From DASQHM01 sp035632095 (GTDB lineage Bacteria > Pseudomonadota > Alphaproteobacteria > Ferrovibrionales > Ferrovibrionaceae), in the NCBI GenBank assembly GCA_035632095.1, contig DASQHM010000111.1, positions 1-12,376 on the forward strand: 12,376 nt of DNA. The letters are read 5' to 3'. The notes beneath the pieces were generated by a model. The model was not told the origin of the DNA. It did not search any database and was given only the letters and a program-made list of their open reading frames with translations. Shown here piece by piece: positions 1 through 6,848 of this stretch. Both the position numbers and the translations under genes were made by a program. Numbering within the stretch: position 1 is the stretch's first letter; each line of letters opens with the position of its first letter.

Positions 1-40
1 CAGCCGATCTGAGGCCCTCACTCACGCCAAACACGACCGG

Positions 41-59
41 ACCCCCTCAAATGGGGGGT
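41..59. repeat. short GC hairpin
   Basis: The bases ACCCCC (41-46) and GGGGGT (54-59) can pair as a 6-bp stem around a 7-base loop. There is no T-run after it. It may belong to the end of an upstream transcript or the leader of the gene at 176, or it may be chance in GC-rich DNA. Confidence 0.2.
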
Positions 60-95
60 GAACTCCGACGCCATCCTGACCAATCTGGATCGCGA

Positions 96-114
96 AACCG
101 CGGGGCGCGCGGTT
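96..114. repeat. short inverted repeat upstream of the membrane protein gene
   Basis: AACCGCG (96-102) and CGCGGTT (108-114) form a perfect 7-bp stem with a 5-base loop. It lies in the leader of the gene starting at 176. Its role is unknown and no terminator T-run follows. The rest of bases 1-175 holds no gene that I can support. Confidence 0.25.
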
Positions 115-175
115 GCGAAACCGCTCCGCCGCGTGCGCGACGCGGCGCCCGCGCCAACGTCATCAGGGGGACGCG

Positions 176-721
176 ATGTTCGGTTCGGCACAGAAGTCGG
201 AATACCAGAAGCGGCAGGACGGCAACGCCACGGTCTTCGAGGTGACGCCGGGCACGGCGCCGAAATTCACCATCATGGCGATCGGCGGCGCGGTGCTCGC
301 CCTGCTCGGCCTGTTCATGCTGCCGTTCGGCATCATCTTCATCGCCGGCGGCGCATTCGCCATCTGGTTCAGCTGGTTCCGCGAGATGCGCCCGAAAGGG
401 CACGCGGAGAGGAACACCTTCCGCGTCACGCCCGAGGCCATCGACGGCGGCGGCCGCACCTTCAAGAAGGACGAGATTCACCGGCTCATCATCAAGAACG
501 CGCTCAACAACGAGATCGTGACGGCGCCGAACGTGATGATCCCCATCAACGCGCCGACGGCGATGGGCGTGGCGTTCCGCGCCCAGGTGGCGACCGTCGC
601 CAACGGGCTTGAGGTGGAGACGGGCGGCAAGGCCTATCTGCTCGCCGGCGGCATGGACCAGACGACCGCGTTCGGCCTGATGCACGACGTGAGCAAGGTC
701 ATCGGCTTCGCCGCCGCCTAG
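176..721 (+). CDS. small integral membrane protein of unknown function
   Basis: This is a 181-residue protein that I do not recognise as a named family. Residues 1-30 are polar. Residues about 31-50 and 52-69 are two adjoining hydrophobic stretches that fit a helical hairpin in the inner membrane. Residues 70-181 are soluble with mixed alpha/beta character and would lie on the same side as the N-terminus. I chose the ATG at 176 because AGGGGG lies 5 bases upstream and the hydrophobic pattern follows directly. An in-frame ATG at 113 would add an Arg/Ala-rich 21-residue leader with no sign of conservation. The gene stands alone and converges on the amidohydrolase gene, with two palindromes between them. 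Confidence 0.75.
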   Translation: MFGSAQKSEYQKRQDGNATVFEVTPGTAPKFTIMAIGGAVLALLGLFMLPFGIIFIAGGAFAIWFSWFREMRPKGHAERNTFRVTPEAIDGGGRTFKKDEIHRLIIKNALNNEIVTAPNVMIPINAPTAMGVAFRAQVATVANGLEVETGGKAYLLAGGMDQTTAFGLMHDVSKVIGFAAA

Positions 722-768
722 CGCGTTGTCCGACCGGATGAAATCATCCGGTCAGGAGACCAACGCGC
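721..768. repeat. large palindrome, possible bidirectional terminator or REP-like element
   Basis: GACCGGATGA (732-741) and TCATCCGGTC (744-753) form a perfect 10-bp stem with a 2-base loop. The outer arms GCGCGTTG (721-728) and CAACGCGC (761-768) are also perfectly complementary over 8 bp. The element starts at the stop codon of the membrane protein gene. I recall palindromes with this CCGGATGA/TCATCCGG core being scattered through rhizobial genomes. Between convergent genes it may end transcription from either side. Confidence 0.65.
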
Positions 769-783
769 CAGATCGATAGCCTG

Positions 784-831
784 GGGCATGATCTTGTCCG
801 AAAAGTCGGGCAACTTTTCGGGATCATGCCC
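784..831. repeat. Rhizobiales-type palindromic repeat between convergent genes
   Basis: GGGCATGATC (784-793) pairs with GATCATGCCC (822-831), and CCGAAAAGT (798-806) pairs with ACTTTTCGG (813-821). The two stems are separated by a 4-base bulge (794-797) and closed by a 6-base loop, giving 19 bp in total. From memory, palindromes with outer GCATGATC and inner CCGAAAAG arms are abundant intergenic elements in Bradyrhizobium-like and other rhizobial genomes. The last base overlaps the stop codon of the amidohydrolase gene, so a role in 3' end formation is plausible. Confidence 0.7.
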
Positions 832-1718
832 TAGAAGCCGTAGAGCGCCGCCGGATTGTCCACCAGGATGCGGTTGCGCGTGCGCTCGTCCGGCACCCAC
901 GCGGCCAGCAGGTCGAGCAGCGCGCCCGTCTTCGGCATCGGCCCCGCCACGTGCACGTGCGGCCAGTCGCTGCCCCAGACCAGGCGATCCGGCGCGCGGG
1001 CGACCAGCGCTTGCGCCATGGGCAGCGTGTCCGCGTAGTCCGGATGCTTCTGGCTTATGCGATACGCGCCCGAGATCTTCACCCAGCAGCGGCCCGAATC
1101 CAGCAGCACCAGCATGGCCTGGAACGCAGGGTGCGCGACGCCGTCCTTGGCCCGCACCACCGCCATGTGATCGATCGCCACCGGCACGGGCAGCGCGCCG
1201 AGACGCGGCGCGATCTCCAGAAGCTGCTTCGGCAGCACGAAGAGCTGGATGTGCCAGCCGAGCGGCGCGATGCGCGCGGCCAGCGGCTCCAATGCGTGAA
1301 AGCCGACGCCGCCGCCGCCGGTCGCCACGTTGATGCGCAAGCCGCGCACGCCGAGCGCATGCATGTGTTTCAGATCTTCGGAAGTCACGTCCGTGTCCAC
1401 CACCGCGACGCCGCGCAGCCGCTTCGGATGGCGGCCCAAGGTTTCCAGCATCAGGCGGTTGTCGGTGCCGTGCACGCTCACCTGCACCAGCACGCCGCGG
1501 TCGAGGCCGAGCGCGTCGAGCATGGCGATGTATTGCTGCTCCGACGCGGGCGTCGGCGTGTAGACCCGGTCGGCCACGAAGGGATAGCGCTCGCCGTCGC
1601 CGATCACGTGGGCATGGGCGTCGCAGGCGCCCGGCGGCACGGCCCATTTCGGCCGCACCAGTTCCGGATCGGGTCCGCGGCAGAGCGGCGCGGATTGCGT
1701 GGCGAGATGTGCAGTCAT
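831..1718 (-). CDS. amidohydrolase_2 family hydrolase, LigI/2-pyrone-4,6-dicarboxylate lactonase-like
   Basis: This 295-residue metal-dependent hydrolase of the amidohydrolase superfamily (TIM barrel, cytoplasmic) would open lactones or related rings. Visible motifs are the first-strand CDAHAHV with His35 and His37, His156 in WHIQL, IDH with His184, and WGSDWPH with the catalytic Asp251. Their spacing fits 2-pyrone-4,6-dicarboxylate lactonase (LigI) and 4-sulfomuconolactone hydrolase relatives. The substrate cannot be told from sequence. The start is the ATG at 1718, which has GGAGAAAG just upstream. The frame is open for 59 more codons, but those overlap the divergent DLH gene and look like non-coding shadow. 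It is divergent from the DLH gene, which also suggests lactone or ring-cleavage chemistry. Confidence 0.85.
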   Translation of the reverse strand: MTAHLATQSAPLCRGPDPELVRPKWAVPPGACDAHAHVIGDGERYPFVADRVYTPTPASEQQYIAMLDALGLDRGVLVQVSVHGTDNRLMLETLGRHPKRLRGVAVVDTDVTSEDLKHMHALGVRGLRINVATGGGGVGFHALEPLAARIAPLGWHIQLFVLPKQLLEIAPRLGALPVPVAIDHMAVVRAKDGVAHPAFQAMLVLLDSGRCWVKISGAYRISQKHPDYADTLPMAQALVARAPDRLVWGSDWPHVHVAGPMPKTGALLDLLAAWVPDERTRNRILVDNPAALYGF

Positions 1719-1800
1719 GTGTCTTTCTCCGGGGCGGATCGTAGCGCCTCGGCGGCCGTTTGAGTATGGTGCTTGGCAGAAGGCAAACGGAGAGGCGCGC

Positions 1801-2532
1801 ATGATCGAGAAGGACGTCAACGTCACTTCGCGGAACGGCAACATCCCGAGTTTCGCGGTCTGCCCGGACGGGCCGGGAGACTTCCCCGCCATCATCCTCT
1901 ACATGGATGCGCCCGGCATCCGCGAGGAGCTGCGCAATCTGGCGCGGCGCATCGCCAAGCACGGCTACTTCTGCCTGCTGCCCGATATGTACTACCGGCT
2001 CGGCACGCTGCGCTTCGACTTCGTGCGCCGCGCCGAGGGCATGCGGCCGACCATGTTCGCGGCCATGAGTTCGCTGACCAACGCGCTGGTGACGGAAGAC
2101 ACCGCCGCCTGGATCGGCTTCCTCGACGCCCAGGAAAAGGTGCGGCCCGGCGCCATGGGCTGCGTCGGCTATTGCATGAGCGGGCGCTACGTGACGACGG
2201 TCGCGGCGCGCTTCGCCAACCGCTTCGCCGCCTCCGCCTCGCTCTACGGCGTCGGCATCGTCACGGACAAGGAGGATTCGCCGCATCTCCTGGCCGACCG
2301 CATCAAGGGCGAGATGTACTTCGGCTTCGCCGAGACCGACGAACACGTGCCGCCGACCGTGATGCCGACGCTGCGCAAGTCGCTCGACAAGGCCAAGGTC
2401 CGCTATGCCCTCGACGTGTTCCCGGGCAGCCGCCACGGCTTCCAGTTCCCCGAGCGCGACGTCTACGAGACCAACGCGGCCGAGCAAAGCTGGGCCAAGA
2501 TCGTCGAGATGTGGGACCGGAACCTGAAATAG
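1801..2532 (+). CDS. dienelactone hydrolase family protein
   Basis: This is a 243-residue alpha/beta hydrolase of the dienelactone hydrolase family, a cytoplasmic enzyme that hydrolyses lactones or esters. The triad is visible as Cys125 in GYCMSG, Asp180 in ETDEHVP and His212 in GSRHGF. The cysteine nucleophile in a G-x-C-x-S-G elbow is typical of this family. The acidic residue that follows strand one in carboxymethylenebutenolidase (Glu36) seems replaced by the MDAPGIR segment near residues 35-41, so the substrate may differ from the classical one. The start is ATG 1801, with GGAGAGG at 1789-1795. The PAS gene follows after 23 bases and is probably co-transcribed. The amidohydrolase gene diverges 82 bases upstream. 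Confidence 0.88.
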   Translation: MIEKDVNVTSRNGNIPSFAVCPDGPGDFPAIILYMDAPGIREELRNLARRIAKHGYFCLLPDMYYRLGTLRFDFVRRAEGMRPTMFAAMSSLTNALVTEDTAAWIGFLDAQEKVRPGAMGCVGYCMSGRYVTTVAARFANRFAASASLYGVGIVTDKEDSPHLLADRIKGEMYFGFAETDEHVPPTVMPTLRKSLDKAKVRYALDVFPGSRHGFQFPERDVYETNAAEQSWAKIVEMWDRNLK

Positions 2533-2555
2533 GCGCGCCGAGGCCGGCGAACATC

Positions 2556-3017
2556 ATGGAGCGCGACGACATCAGAAGCGAACGGCTGCGCCGGCTGTTC
2601 GACTATTGGCAAAGCAAGCGCGCCGGCCGGCCGCTGCCGTCCCGCGACGCCATCGATCCCGCCGACTTCCGCTACGCGCTCGCCAACGTGGCGCTGGTCG
2701 ATGTGCTCCGCGATCCCTTGCGCTTCCGCTTCCGGCTGGTCGGAACCGAGATCGTGCTCCGCGACGGCACCGATCTCACCGGCAAATACACCGACGATCA
2801 TCCCCTGCCGGAATATCGGGCCCTGCTGCGCGAGGCCTACACCGGCATCGTCACGACCGGCATGCCGGCGGTGTTCAGCCGCGAACGCATGATGGACAAC
2901 AAACCCCGCCGCTACGAGGTGCTCTACCTGCCGCTCGCCGCCGACGGCGTCACCACCGATATGCTACTGGTGGGCATCGACTTCCCGAAATCCGGACCTG
3001 TAACTACGCCGGCGTGA
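2556..3017 (+). CDS. PAS domain protein (PAS_5 type)
   Basis: This 153-residue protein appears to be almost entirely one PAS fold of the PAS_5 kind, which is frequent in alphaproteobacteria as a stand-alone protein. Typical features are the N-terminal helix LRRLFDYWQSKRAG (12-25), the P-x-x-x-x-x-PADF segment (28-38), the FRFRLVGTEI strand-turn (57-66), LTGKY, and a C-terminal beta-strand pair around MLLVGIDF. No output domain is attached, so it would act as a sensor or adaptor through partners unknown here. The start is ATG 2556. Its ribosome site is weak, which suggests translation helped by the DLH gene 23 bases upstream. Confidence 0.75.
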   Translation: MERDDIRSERLRRLFDYWQSKRAGRPLPSRDAIDPADFRYALANVALVDVLRDPLRFRFRLVGTEIVLRDGTDLTGKYTDDHPLPEYRALLREAYTGIVTTGMPAVFSRERMMDNKPRRYEVLYLPLAADGVTTDMLLVGIDFPKSGPVTTPA

Positions 3018-3121
3018 TGCGGCCAAGCGCCGCGCCGCCATGGCGGAATTCGCGGGCTGTCTGTCCGACTCGCTGCCACCCGCGCTGCTATGCTGGATCG
3101 AAAAACCGGAAGGCCGTCGCC

Positions 3122-3433
3122 ATGGCTCTCGAACTCAGGCCCAATTGCGAATACTGCGACCGGGATCTGCCGCCCGCGTCCACCCTTGCCCGCATCTGCT
3201 CCTACGAATGCACCTTCTGCGCCGAATGCGTGGAGACAAAACTGCACAACGTCTGCCCGAATTGCGGCGGCGGCTTCGTGCAGCGGCCGATCCGCCCCGC
3301 GCGGGAATGGCGCCCCGGCGTCACGCTGGCCAAGCATCCGCCCTCGGCGAAGCGGCGGAAGCTTTCCTACGGGCAAAGCGACATCGAAGCGCATTCCGCG
3401 CGCATCAAGGACATCGCGCCGCAAGACCGTTGA
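3122..3433 (+). CDS. DUF1272 zinc-ribbon protein
   Basis: This 103-residue protein of the DUF1272 family has no known function. The first 50 residues carry eight cysteines in pairs: C9-x2-C12, C26-x3-C30-x2-C33-x2-C36 and C45-x2-C48, enough to bind two zinc ions. The start MALELRPNCEYC is characteristic of the family. Residues 50-103 form an Arg/Lys- and Pro-rich tail longer than the usual short end. The start is ATG 3122, with GGAAGG 8 bases upstream. It lies 104 bases after the PAS gene and may be in the same transcript. It converges on the DUF2846-like gene with only 10 bases between stop codons. Confidence 0.85.
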   Translation: MALELRPNCEYCDRDLPPASTLARICSYECTFCAECVETKLHNVCPNCGGGFVQRPIRPAREWRPGVTLAKHPPSAKRRKLSYGQSDIEAHSARIKDIAPQDR

Positions 3434-3443
3434 GCCGCGCGCG

Positions 3444-3884
3444 TTATCGTCCGCCGGTGTTGAGCTTGAGCTCGTTCATGGCGGCCACCGCGTCCTTCTG
3501 CTTGGCCACGCTCAACTGTATGCGGTGCTGAAACAAGCTCGGATCGGGCCGCATGCGCACATAGGCGGTCTGGCCGGCCGTGAGATCGAGATCCACCGAC
3601 GACGGAGTGTCGCCGCCGAGCTCCACATGCCAGCGCCCCGGCAGCACGTCGCGGAAGATGACCGCGCCCGGCACCGAATAGCCGACCTGCTCTTTGTTCA
3701 GCATCACGGGCGGGCGCATGCGCGCGCCGAACGAGCTCGCCTCGCGGTAGATATAGATGCGGGCCTTGTCGGCCTGCAGCACCGGCGTGCTGAAGAAGTT
3801 GAATTCGTCGGCAAGCGCCGGCGCGAGCCGCAAGAAGACCAGTGCTGCCAGCCACACGGCAGCGCGCGTTACGCTCCAAAGCAC
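3444..3884 (-). CDS. exported DUF2846-like protein, GTG start
   Basis: This 146-residue protein has a clear Sec signal peptide: a hydrophobic stretch at residues 5-21, then APALA with likely cleavage after Ala25, so it is periplasmic. There is no lipobox cysteine. The mature part has a beta-rich DUF2846-like pattern: ARIYIYRE (41-48), VMLNKEQVGY (60-69), AVIFRDVLPGRWHVEL (74-89) and a C-terminal helix. Proteins of this kind are small envelope proteins of unknown role. The start is inferred as GTG at 3884, because AGGGGGG lies at the right distance (3890-3896) and the signal peptide follows at once. No ATG exists near it. It is convergent with the DUF1272 gene. Confidence 0.75.
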   Translation of the reverse strand: MLWSVTRAAVWLAALVFLRLAPALADEFNFFSTPVLQADKARIYIYREASSFGARMRPPVMLNKEQVGYSVPGAVIFRDVLPGRWHVELGGDTPSSVDLDLTAGQTAYVRMRPDPSLFQHRIQLSVAKQKDAVAAMNELKLNTGGR

Positions 3885-4000
3885 CGCGACCCCCCTGCTG
3901 GCCCACCGGTTGCTGCCTGCGAGAATAGCGGCGCGGAGCGCCCTGGCAAGCGCCGCGCTTAAGCATTGGCAGCGCGAATTGGACGGCACACACTCGATCC

Positions 4001-4179
4001 ATGGCGTATCTGGTCGTCGCCGGGCCGGGCTTCGCGCCCGCCGACACGGCGCGCATCGCCGCGTTGCGCGCCTCGCCCGCGAAGGCGTCGACATGGCCGG
4101 ATTGGCGGAGACCGTCGACGTGATCGACTTCGACGGCACGAGCGCCCGCACAATCGCGCGCATCCCGCTCGGCGCTTGA
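4001..4179 (+). pseudogene. frameshifted N-terminal fragment, possibly serB-like
   Basis: The reading frame from ATG 4001 starts MAYLVVAGPG and runs 40 codons to TGA 4121. The +2 frame then carries LAETVDVIDFDG (4102-4137) and ends at TGA 4177. Read together, with the shift near 4103-4106, they give a W-L-A-E-x-V-D-x-D-F pattern like the N-terminal regulatory part of alphaproteobacterial phosphoserine phosphatase SerB. The sequence GATTGGCGGAG would be in frame if a TGGC unit were duplicated, so a 4-base slippage loss is a simple explanation. The HAD catalytic domain is absent. No good ribosome site precedes it. The rest of 3885-4214 holds nothing else that I recognise apart from the Shine-Dalgarno of the next gene. 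Confidence 0.3.
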
Positions 4180-4214
4180 GCTAAGCTCGGATCGAACACC
4201 GGAAGGAGGAAACC

Positions 4215-4766
4215 ATGACCCGCCTGGCCCAGATCGATCCCGCCAAGATGAATGCCGAGCAGAAGCGCGTGTACGACGAGATCGTGTCGGGGCCGCGCGG
4301 CGGCGCTCGCGGGCCGTTCAACGCCTGGCTGCGCGCGCCCGAGCTTGCGGAGCACGCGCAAAGGCTCGGCGCCTTCGTGCGCTTCCGCGCCTCGCTCGGC
4401 AAGAAACTGTCCGAGCTTGCGATCATCATCACGGCGAAGCATTTCCAGGCGCAGTTCGAATGGTACGCCCATGAGCGCCTCGCGCGTGAAGCCGGCCTCG
4501 ATCCGGCCATCATCGCGGCGGTGAAGGACGGCAAGCGGCCGGCCAAGATGGATGCGAAGGAGACCGCGGTCTACGACTTCTGCACCCTGCTGTTCGCCCG
4601 CAACCGCGTCGACGATGCGGCCTACGCCCGCGCGGTCGATGCTTTCGGCGAAGCGGGCGTGGTCGAGATGGTGGGCACCATCGGCTACTACTCCCTGGTC
4701 TCGCTGACGCTCAACGCGTTCCAGGTCGCATTGCCGCCCGGCGAACCGCCGCCGTTTCCGGTGTGA
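4215..4766 (+). CDS. carboxymuconolactone decarboxylase / AhpD-like family protein
   Basis: This is a 183-residue all-helical protein of the CMD superfamily. The core runs from about residue 38 to 120 and includes KLSELAIIITAKHFQAQFEWYAHERLAREAG-type sequence around residues 64-94, with Glu82 and His86 in the usual positions. The CxxC redox pair of AhpD peroxidases is absent, so decarboxylase-like or other lactone chemistry is more likely than peroxidase activity. AAGGAGG at 4203-4209, 5 bases before ATG 4215, is a near-perfect ribosome site and predicts strong translation. It stands alone, but its family fits with the lactonase-like and DLH genes nearby. Confidence 0.85.
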   Translation: MTRLAQIDPAKMNAEQKRVYDEIVSGPRGGARGPFNAWLRAPELAEHAQRLGAFVRFRASLGKKLSELAIIITAKHFQAQFEWYAHERLAREAGLDPAIIAAVKDGKRPAKMDAKETAVYDFCTLLFARNRVDDAAYARAVDAFGEAGVVEMVGTIGYYSLVSLTLNAFQVALPPGEPPPFPV

Positions 4767-4772
4767 AGCGGG

Positions 4773-4842
4773 CCTCATGCTTCGACAAGCTCAGCATGAG
4801 GGATAAAAGAGAGACCTCACCCTGAGCCTGTCGAAGGGCGAG
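4773..4842. repeat. REP-like paired inverted repeat (CTTCGACA...TGTCGAAG)
   Basis: Arms at 4780-4801 and 4815-4836 are 22 bases each and complementary except for a few mismatches, separated by 13 A-rich bases. Each arm also folds on itself: CCTCATGC (4773-4780) with GCATGAGG (4794-4801), and CCTCACCCT (4815-4823) with AGGGCGAGG (4834-4842) with one mismatch. The core CTTCGACAAGCTCAG / CTGAGCCTGTCGAAG is a very common intergenic repeat in proteobacterial genomes. It sits after the CMD gene and may terminate or stabilise its transcript. Bases 4843-4936 hold only the ribosome site of the next gene. Confidence 0.75.
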
Positions 4843-4936
4843 GTTCGGGCATGACAGTGGGACGGCGGACGCCGCGCCTAGGCAATCGCGGCGCCGGATG
4901 CTCTAATGCGCCGCACGCTCGTCGGGAGGATGCGCC

Positions 4937-6523
4937 ATGCTGCTCACCTCGCAGGACTATCGGGAATCGCTTCGCCGGTTGAAGCCGCGCGTTTTCGTCG
5001 ACGGGCGCCGTATCGAATCCATTGCCGACGATCCGGCGTTGGCGCCGGGCGTCGCGGCCATCGGCCTCGCCTACGATCTGGCGCGCGAGCCGGAGAACCG
5101 CACCTTGATGGTGGCGCGCGAAGGATCGAGCGGGCGCGAGGTCGACCGCATGCTGCACATCGACCGCACCAGCACCGACCTGCTGTACAAGCTCGAAGCC
5201 ACGCGCATGCTTTGCCAGCGCACCGGCTGCGCACAGCGCTATCTCACCCACGACGCCTTCAACGCGCTCTATCAGGTGACGGCGCGGGTCGATCAGGATT
5301 GCGACACTGCTTACGAAGACCGCTTCCTCGCCTACATGCATCGCGTGCAGGACGCCGACCTGACCTGCGGCGTCGCCATGACCGACGCGAAGGGCGACCG
5401 CTCGAAACGGCCGCACGAGCAGATGGTGCCCGACACCCATGTCCGCATCGTCAAGCGCACACCGAAGGGCATCGTCATCTCCGGCACCAAGGCCATCGTC
5501 ACCGGCGCGCCCTATGTGCACGAGTTCCTGGTGCTGCCGGGCCGGGCCATGACCAAGGAGGACGCGGATTTCGCCGTCGCCTGCGCCGTGCCGCTCGATG
5601 CCGAGGGCGTCACCATCGTAGCGCGGCCCGCGGGCCGGCCTGGGCAGAGCGCGGCGAAATTCAGCGCGCGCTACGGCCAGTCGACCGGCGTCGTGCTGTT
5701 CGACGAGGTGGTGGTGCCGTGGGAGCGCGTGTTTCTGGCCGGCGAGTGGCAGCACGCGCACTTCCTCGCCAACACCTATGCCACGCATCACCGCCATACC
5801 TGCGTCGGCGCGCGCGCCGGCTTCGGCGATCTTCTGATCGGCGCCGGCGTGATGATGACGGAAGCCAACGGCCTCGACGCCGAAGCCATGCCGCATATCC
5901 GCGACGCCATGGTCGAACTGATCAAGGTGGTCGAGGGCTTCTTCGCTTGCGGCGTCGCCGCGTCCCTTTACGCCGTGGCCGACGATGCGGGCAACGTGCA
6001 GCCGGACCCCGTATTCGCCAACGTGGGCAAGCTGCTGCTGTCGACGCAGATCTACGATATGCAGCGGCTCGCTCATTATGTATCCGGCGGCCTGATCGTG
6101 GCCTTGCCGGGACCGGACGAGGACCACAATCCGGAGACGGCGGGAAAGCTTTCGGAAGTGCTCGCCGGCCGCGCCGACGTGCCTGCTGCCCATCGCCTCG
6201 AAGTGGCGCGGCTGGTGGAGGACCTTACCGCGTCCTACACCGGCGGCTGGTACTCGCTCATCAGCCTGCACGGCGGCGGCTCGCCGGAAGCCATGAAGCG
6301 CGAGATCTATCGCAGTTATCCGCTGCAGGACCGGCGCGAGCTGGTGGCGCGGCTGCTGGATCGCGGCGTGCTGGCGGGCGACCCGGCGCATGCGCGCGAC
6401 CGCCAGCCGGGACGCTGTTGCGCCACCGGTTGCGAGGTGCCGAAGCCCGCATCGCGCGCCCGCAAGAAGAACCCGCCCGCCAAACCGGCGCGCAAGCCGC
6501 GCCGGCCCCAGGCTGCGGAGTAG
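4937..6523 (+). CDS. HpaB/AbfD-family flavoprotein, 4-hydroxyphenylacetate 3-hydroxylase superfamily
   Basis: This 528-residue protein has the acyl-CoA-dehydrogenase-like fold of the HpaB superfamily. The start MLLTSQDYRESLRRL, the GAMTDxKGDR-like segment (145-154), TKAIVTG (184-190), the HHRHTCVG region (284-291) and LHGGGSP (444-450) align by eye with 4-hydroxybutyryl-CoA dehydratase. Of that enzyme's cluster ligands (Cys99, Cys103, His292, Cys299), Cys98 and His285 are kept, but the other two align with Tyr102 and Ala292. The catalytic glutamates 257 and 455 also seem absent. A flavin enzyme of changed chemistry is therefore more likely than a true dehydratase. Residues 482-528 form a Lys/Arg/Pro/Ala-rich tail with three cysteines (494, 495, 499). 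ATG 4937 follows GGGAGGA at 4924-4930. No flavin reductase gene is nearby. Confidence 0.8.
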   Translation: MLLTSQDYRESLRRLKPRVFVDGRRIESIADDPALAPGVAAIGLAYDLAREPENRTLMVAREGSSGREVDRMLHIDRTSTDLLYKLEATRMLCQRTGCAQRYLTHDAFNALYQVTARVDQDCDTAYEDRFLAYMHRVQDADLTCGVAMTDAKGDRSKRPHEQMVPDTHVRIVKRTPKGIVISGTKAIVTGAPYVHEFLVLPGRAMTKEDADFAVACAVPLDAEGVTIVARPAGRPGQSAAKFSARYGQSTGVVLFDEVVVPWERVFLAGEWQHAHFLANTYATHHRHTCVGARAGFGDLLIGAGVMMTEANGLDAEAMPHIRDAMVELIKVVEGFFACGVAASLYAVADDAGNVQPDPVFANVGKLLLSTQIYDMQRLAHYVSGGLIVALPGPDEDHNPETAGKLSEVLAGRADVPAAHRLEVARLVEDLTASYTGGWYSLISLHGGGSPEAMKREIYRSYPLQDRRELVARLLDRGVLAGDPAHARDRQPGRCCATGCEVPKPASRARKKNPPAKPARKPRRPQAAE

Positions 6524-6848
6524 CGGGCGGCGCCTCGCATCTTGGCTGAGGCTGATGATTGCCGCGCGGCTCCGCCGCTTCGCGAAATCGTGAACGCGCG
6601 CCAGGCTGCATAACCGGATCCGGTCGCCTCCATTAGCATTTGGCGAGGCGTTCAACGCGCCGGCTCAATGACTTGCGCCATGGTTAAGCCGGGACATCGA
6701 TGCAATTTTTTGAGGCCGGTCGAAGCGCCGGCAAGGCTTTGTTAAGCGCGATTCTGCGAGAATCCGGCGCAAGCGCTTTGCGCGTTTGCCGTCACGAATC
6801 CGCGTCACCTGGCCAATGCGAAACCCGGCGTCCGAGACATGGTTCACC
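6524..6848. other. 325-base intergenic spacer without a gene
   Basis: I see no supported gene here. It holds a palindromic CCGGATCCGG (6614-6623), a small dyad GATTC/GAATC (6750-6754 and 6760-6764) flanked by AAGCGC and GCGCTT, and two GTTAAGC motifs. Part of it must be the leader and promoter of the exported protein gene that follows. No convincing -35/-10 pair or terminator with a T-run could be placed. Confidence 0.5.

Noticed and set aside
1719..1895. N-terminal extension of the amidohydrolase to 1895
   Set aside because: The extra 59 residues are antisense to the DLH start and lack family character. ATG 1718 has a good ribosome site.
718..2487. Long 589-codon minus-strand ORF
   Set aside because: It lies over the amidohydrolase and DLH genes in another frame and has no recognisable domain. 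The overlapped genes have intact catalytic motifs.
4215..4766. Selenoprotein or CxxC peroxidase form of the CMD/AhpD-like protein
   Set aside because: No CxxC or UxxC is present, only one cysteine (Cys123), and no in-frame TGA occurs inside the gene.
4817..6655. Long 612-codon minus-strand ORF
   Set aside because: It is antisense to the HpaB-family gene, His/Arg/Gly-rich with no motif, and typical of shadow frames in GC-rich DNA.
6600..6665. Possible selC or other tRNA in the 6524-6848 spacer (GGCG-TTCAACG-CGCC looks like a T-arm)
   Set aside because: The T-loop does not fit TTCRANY, the stem is only 4 bp, and no matching acceptor, anticodon or long variable arm could be placed.
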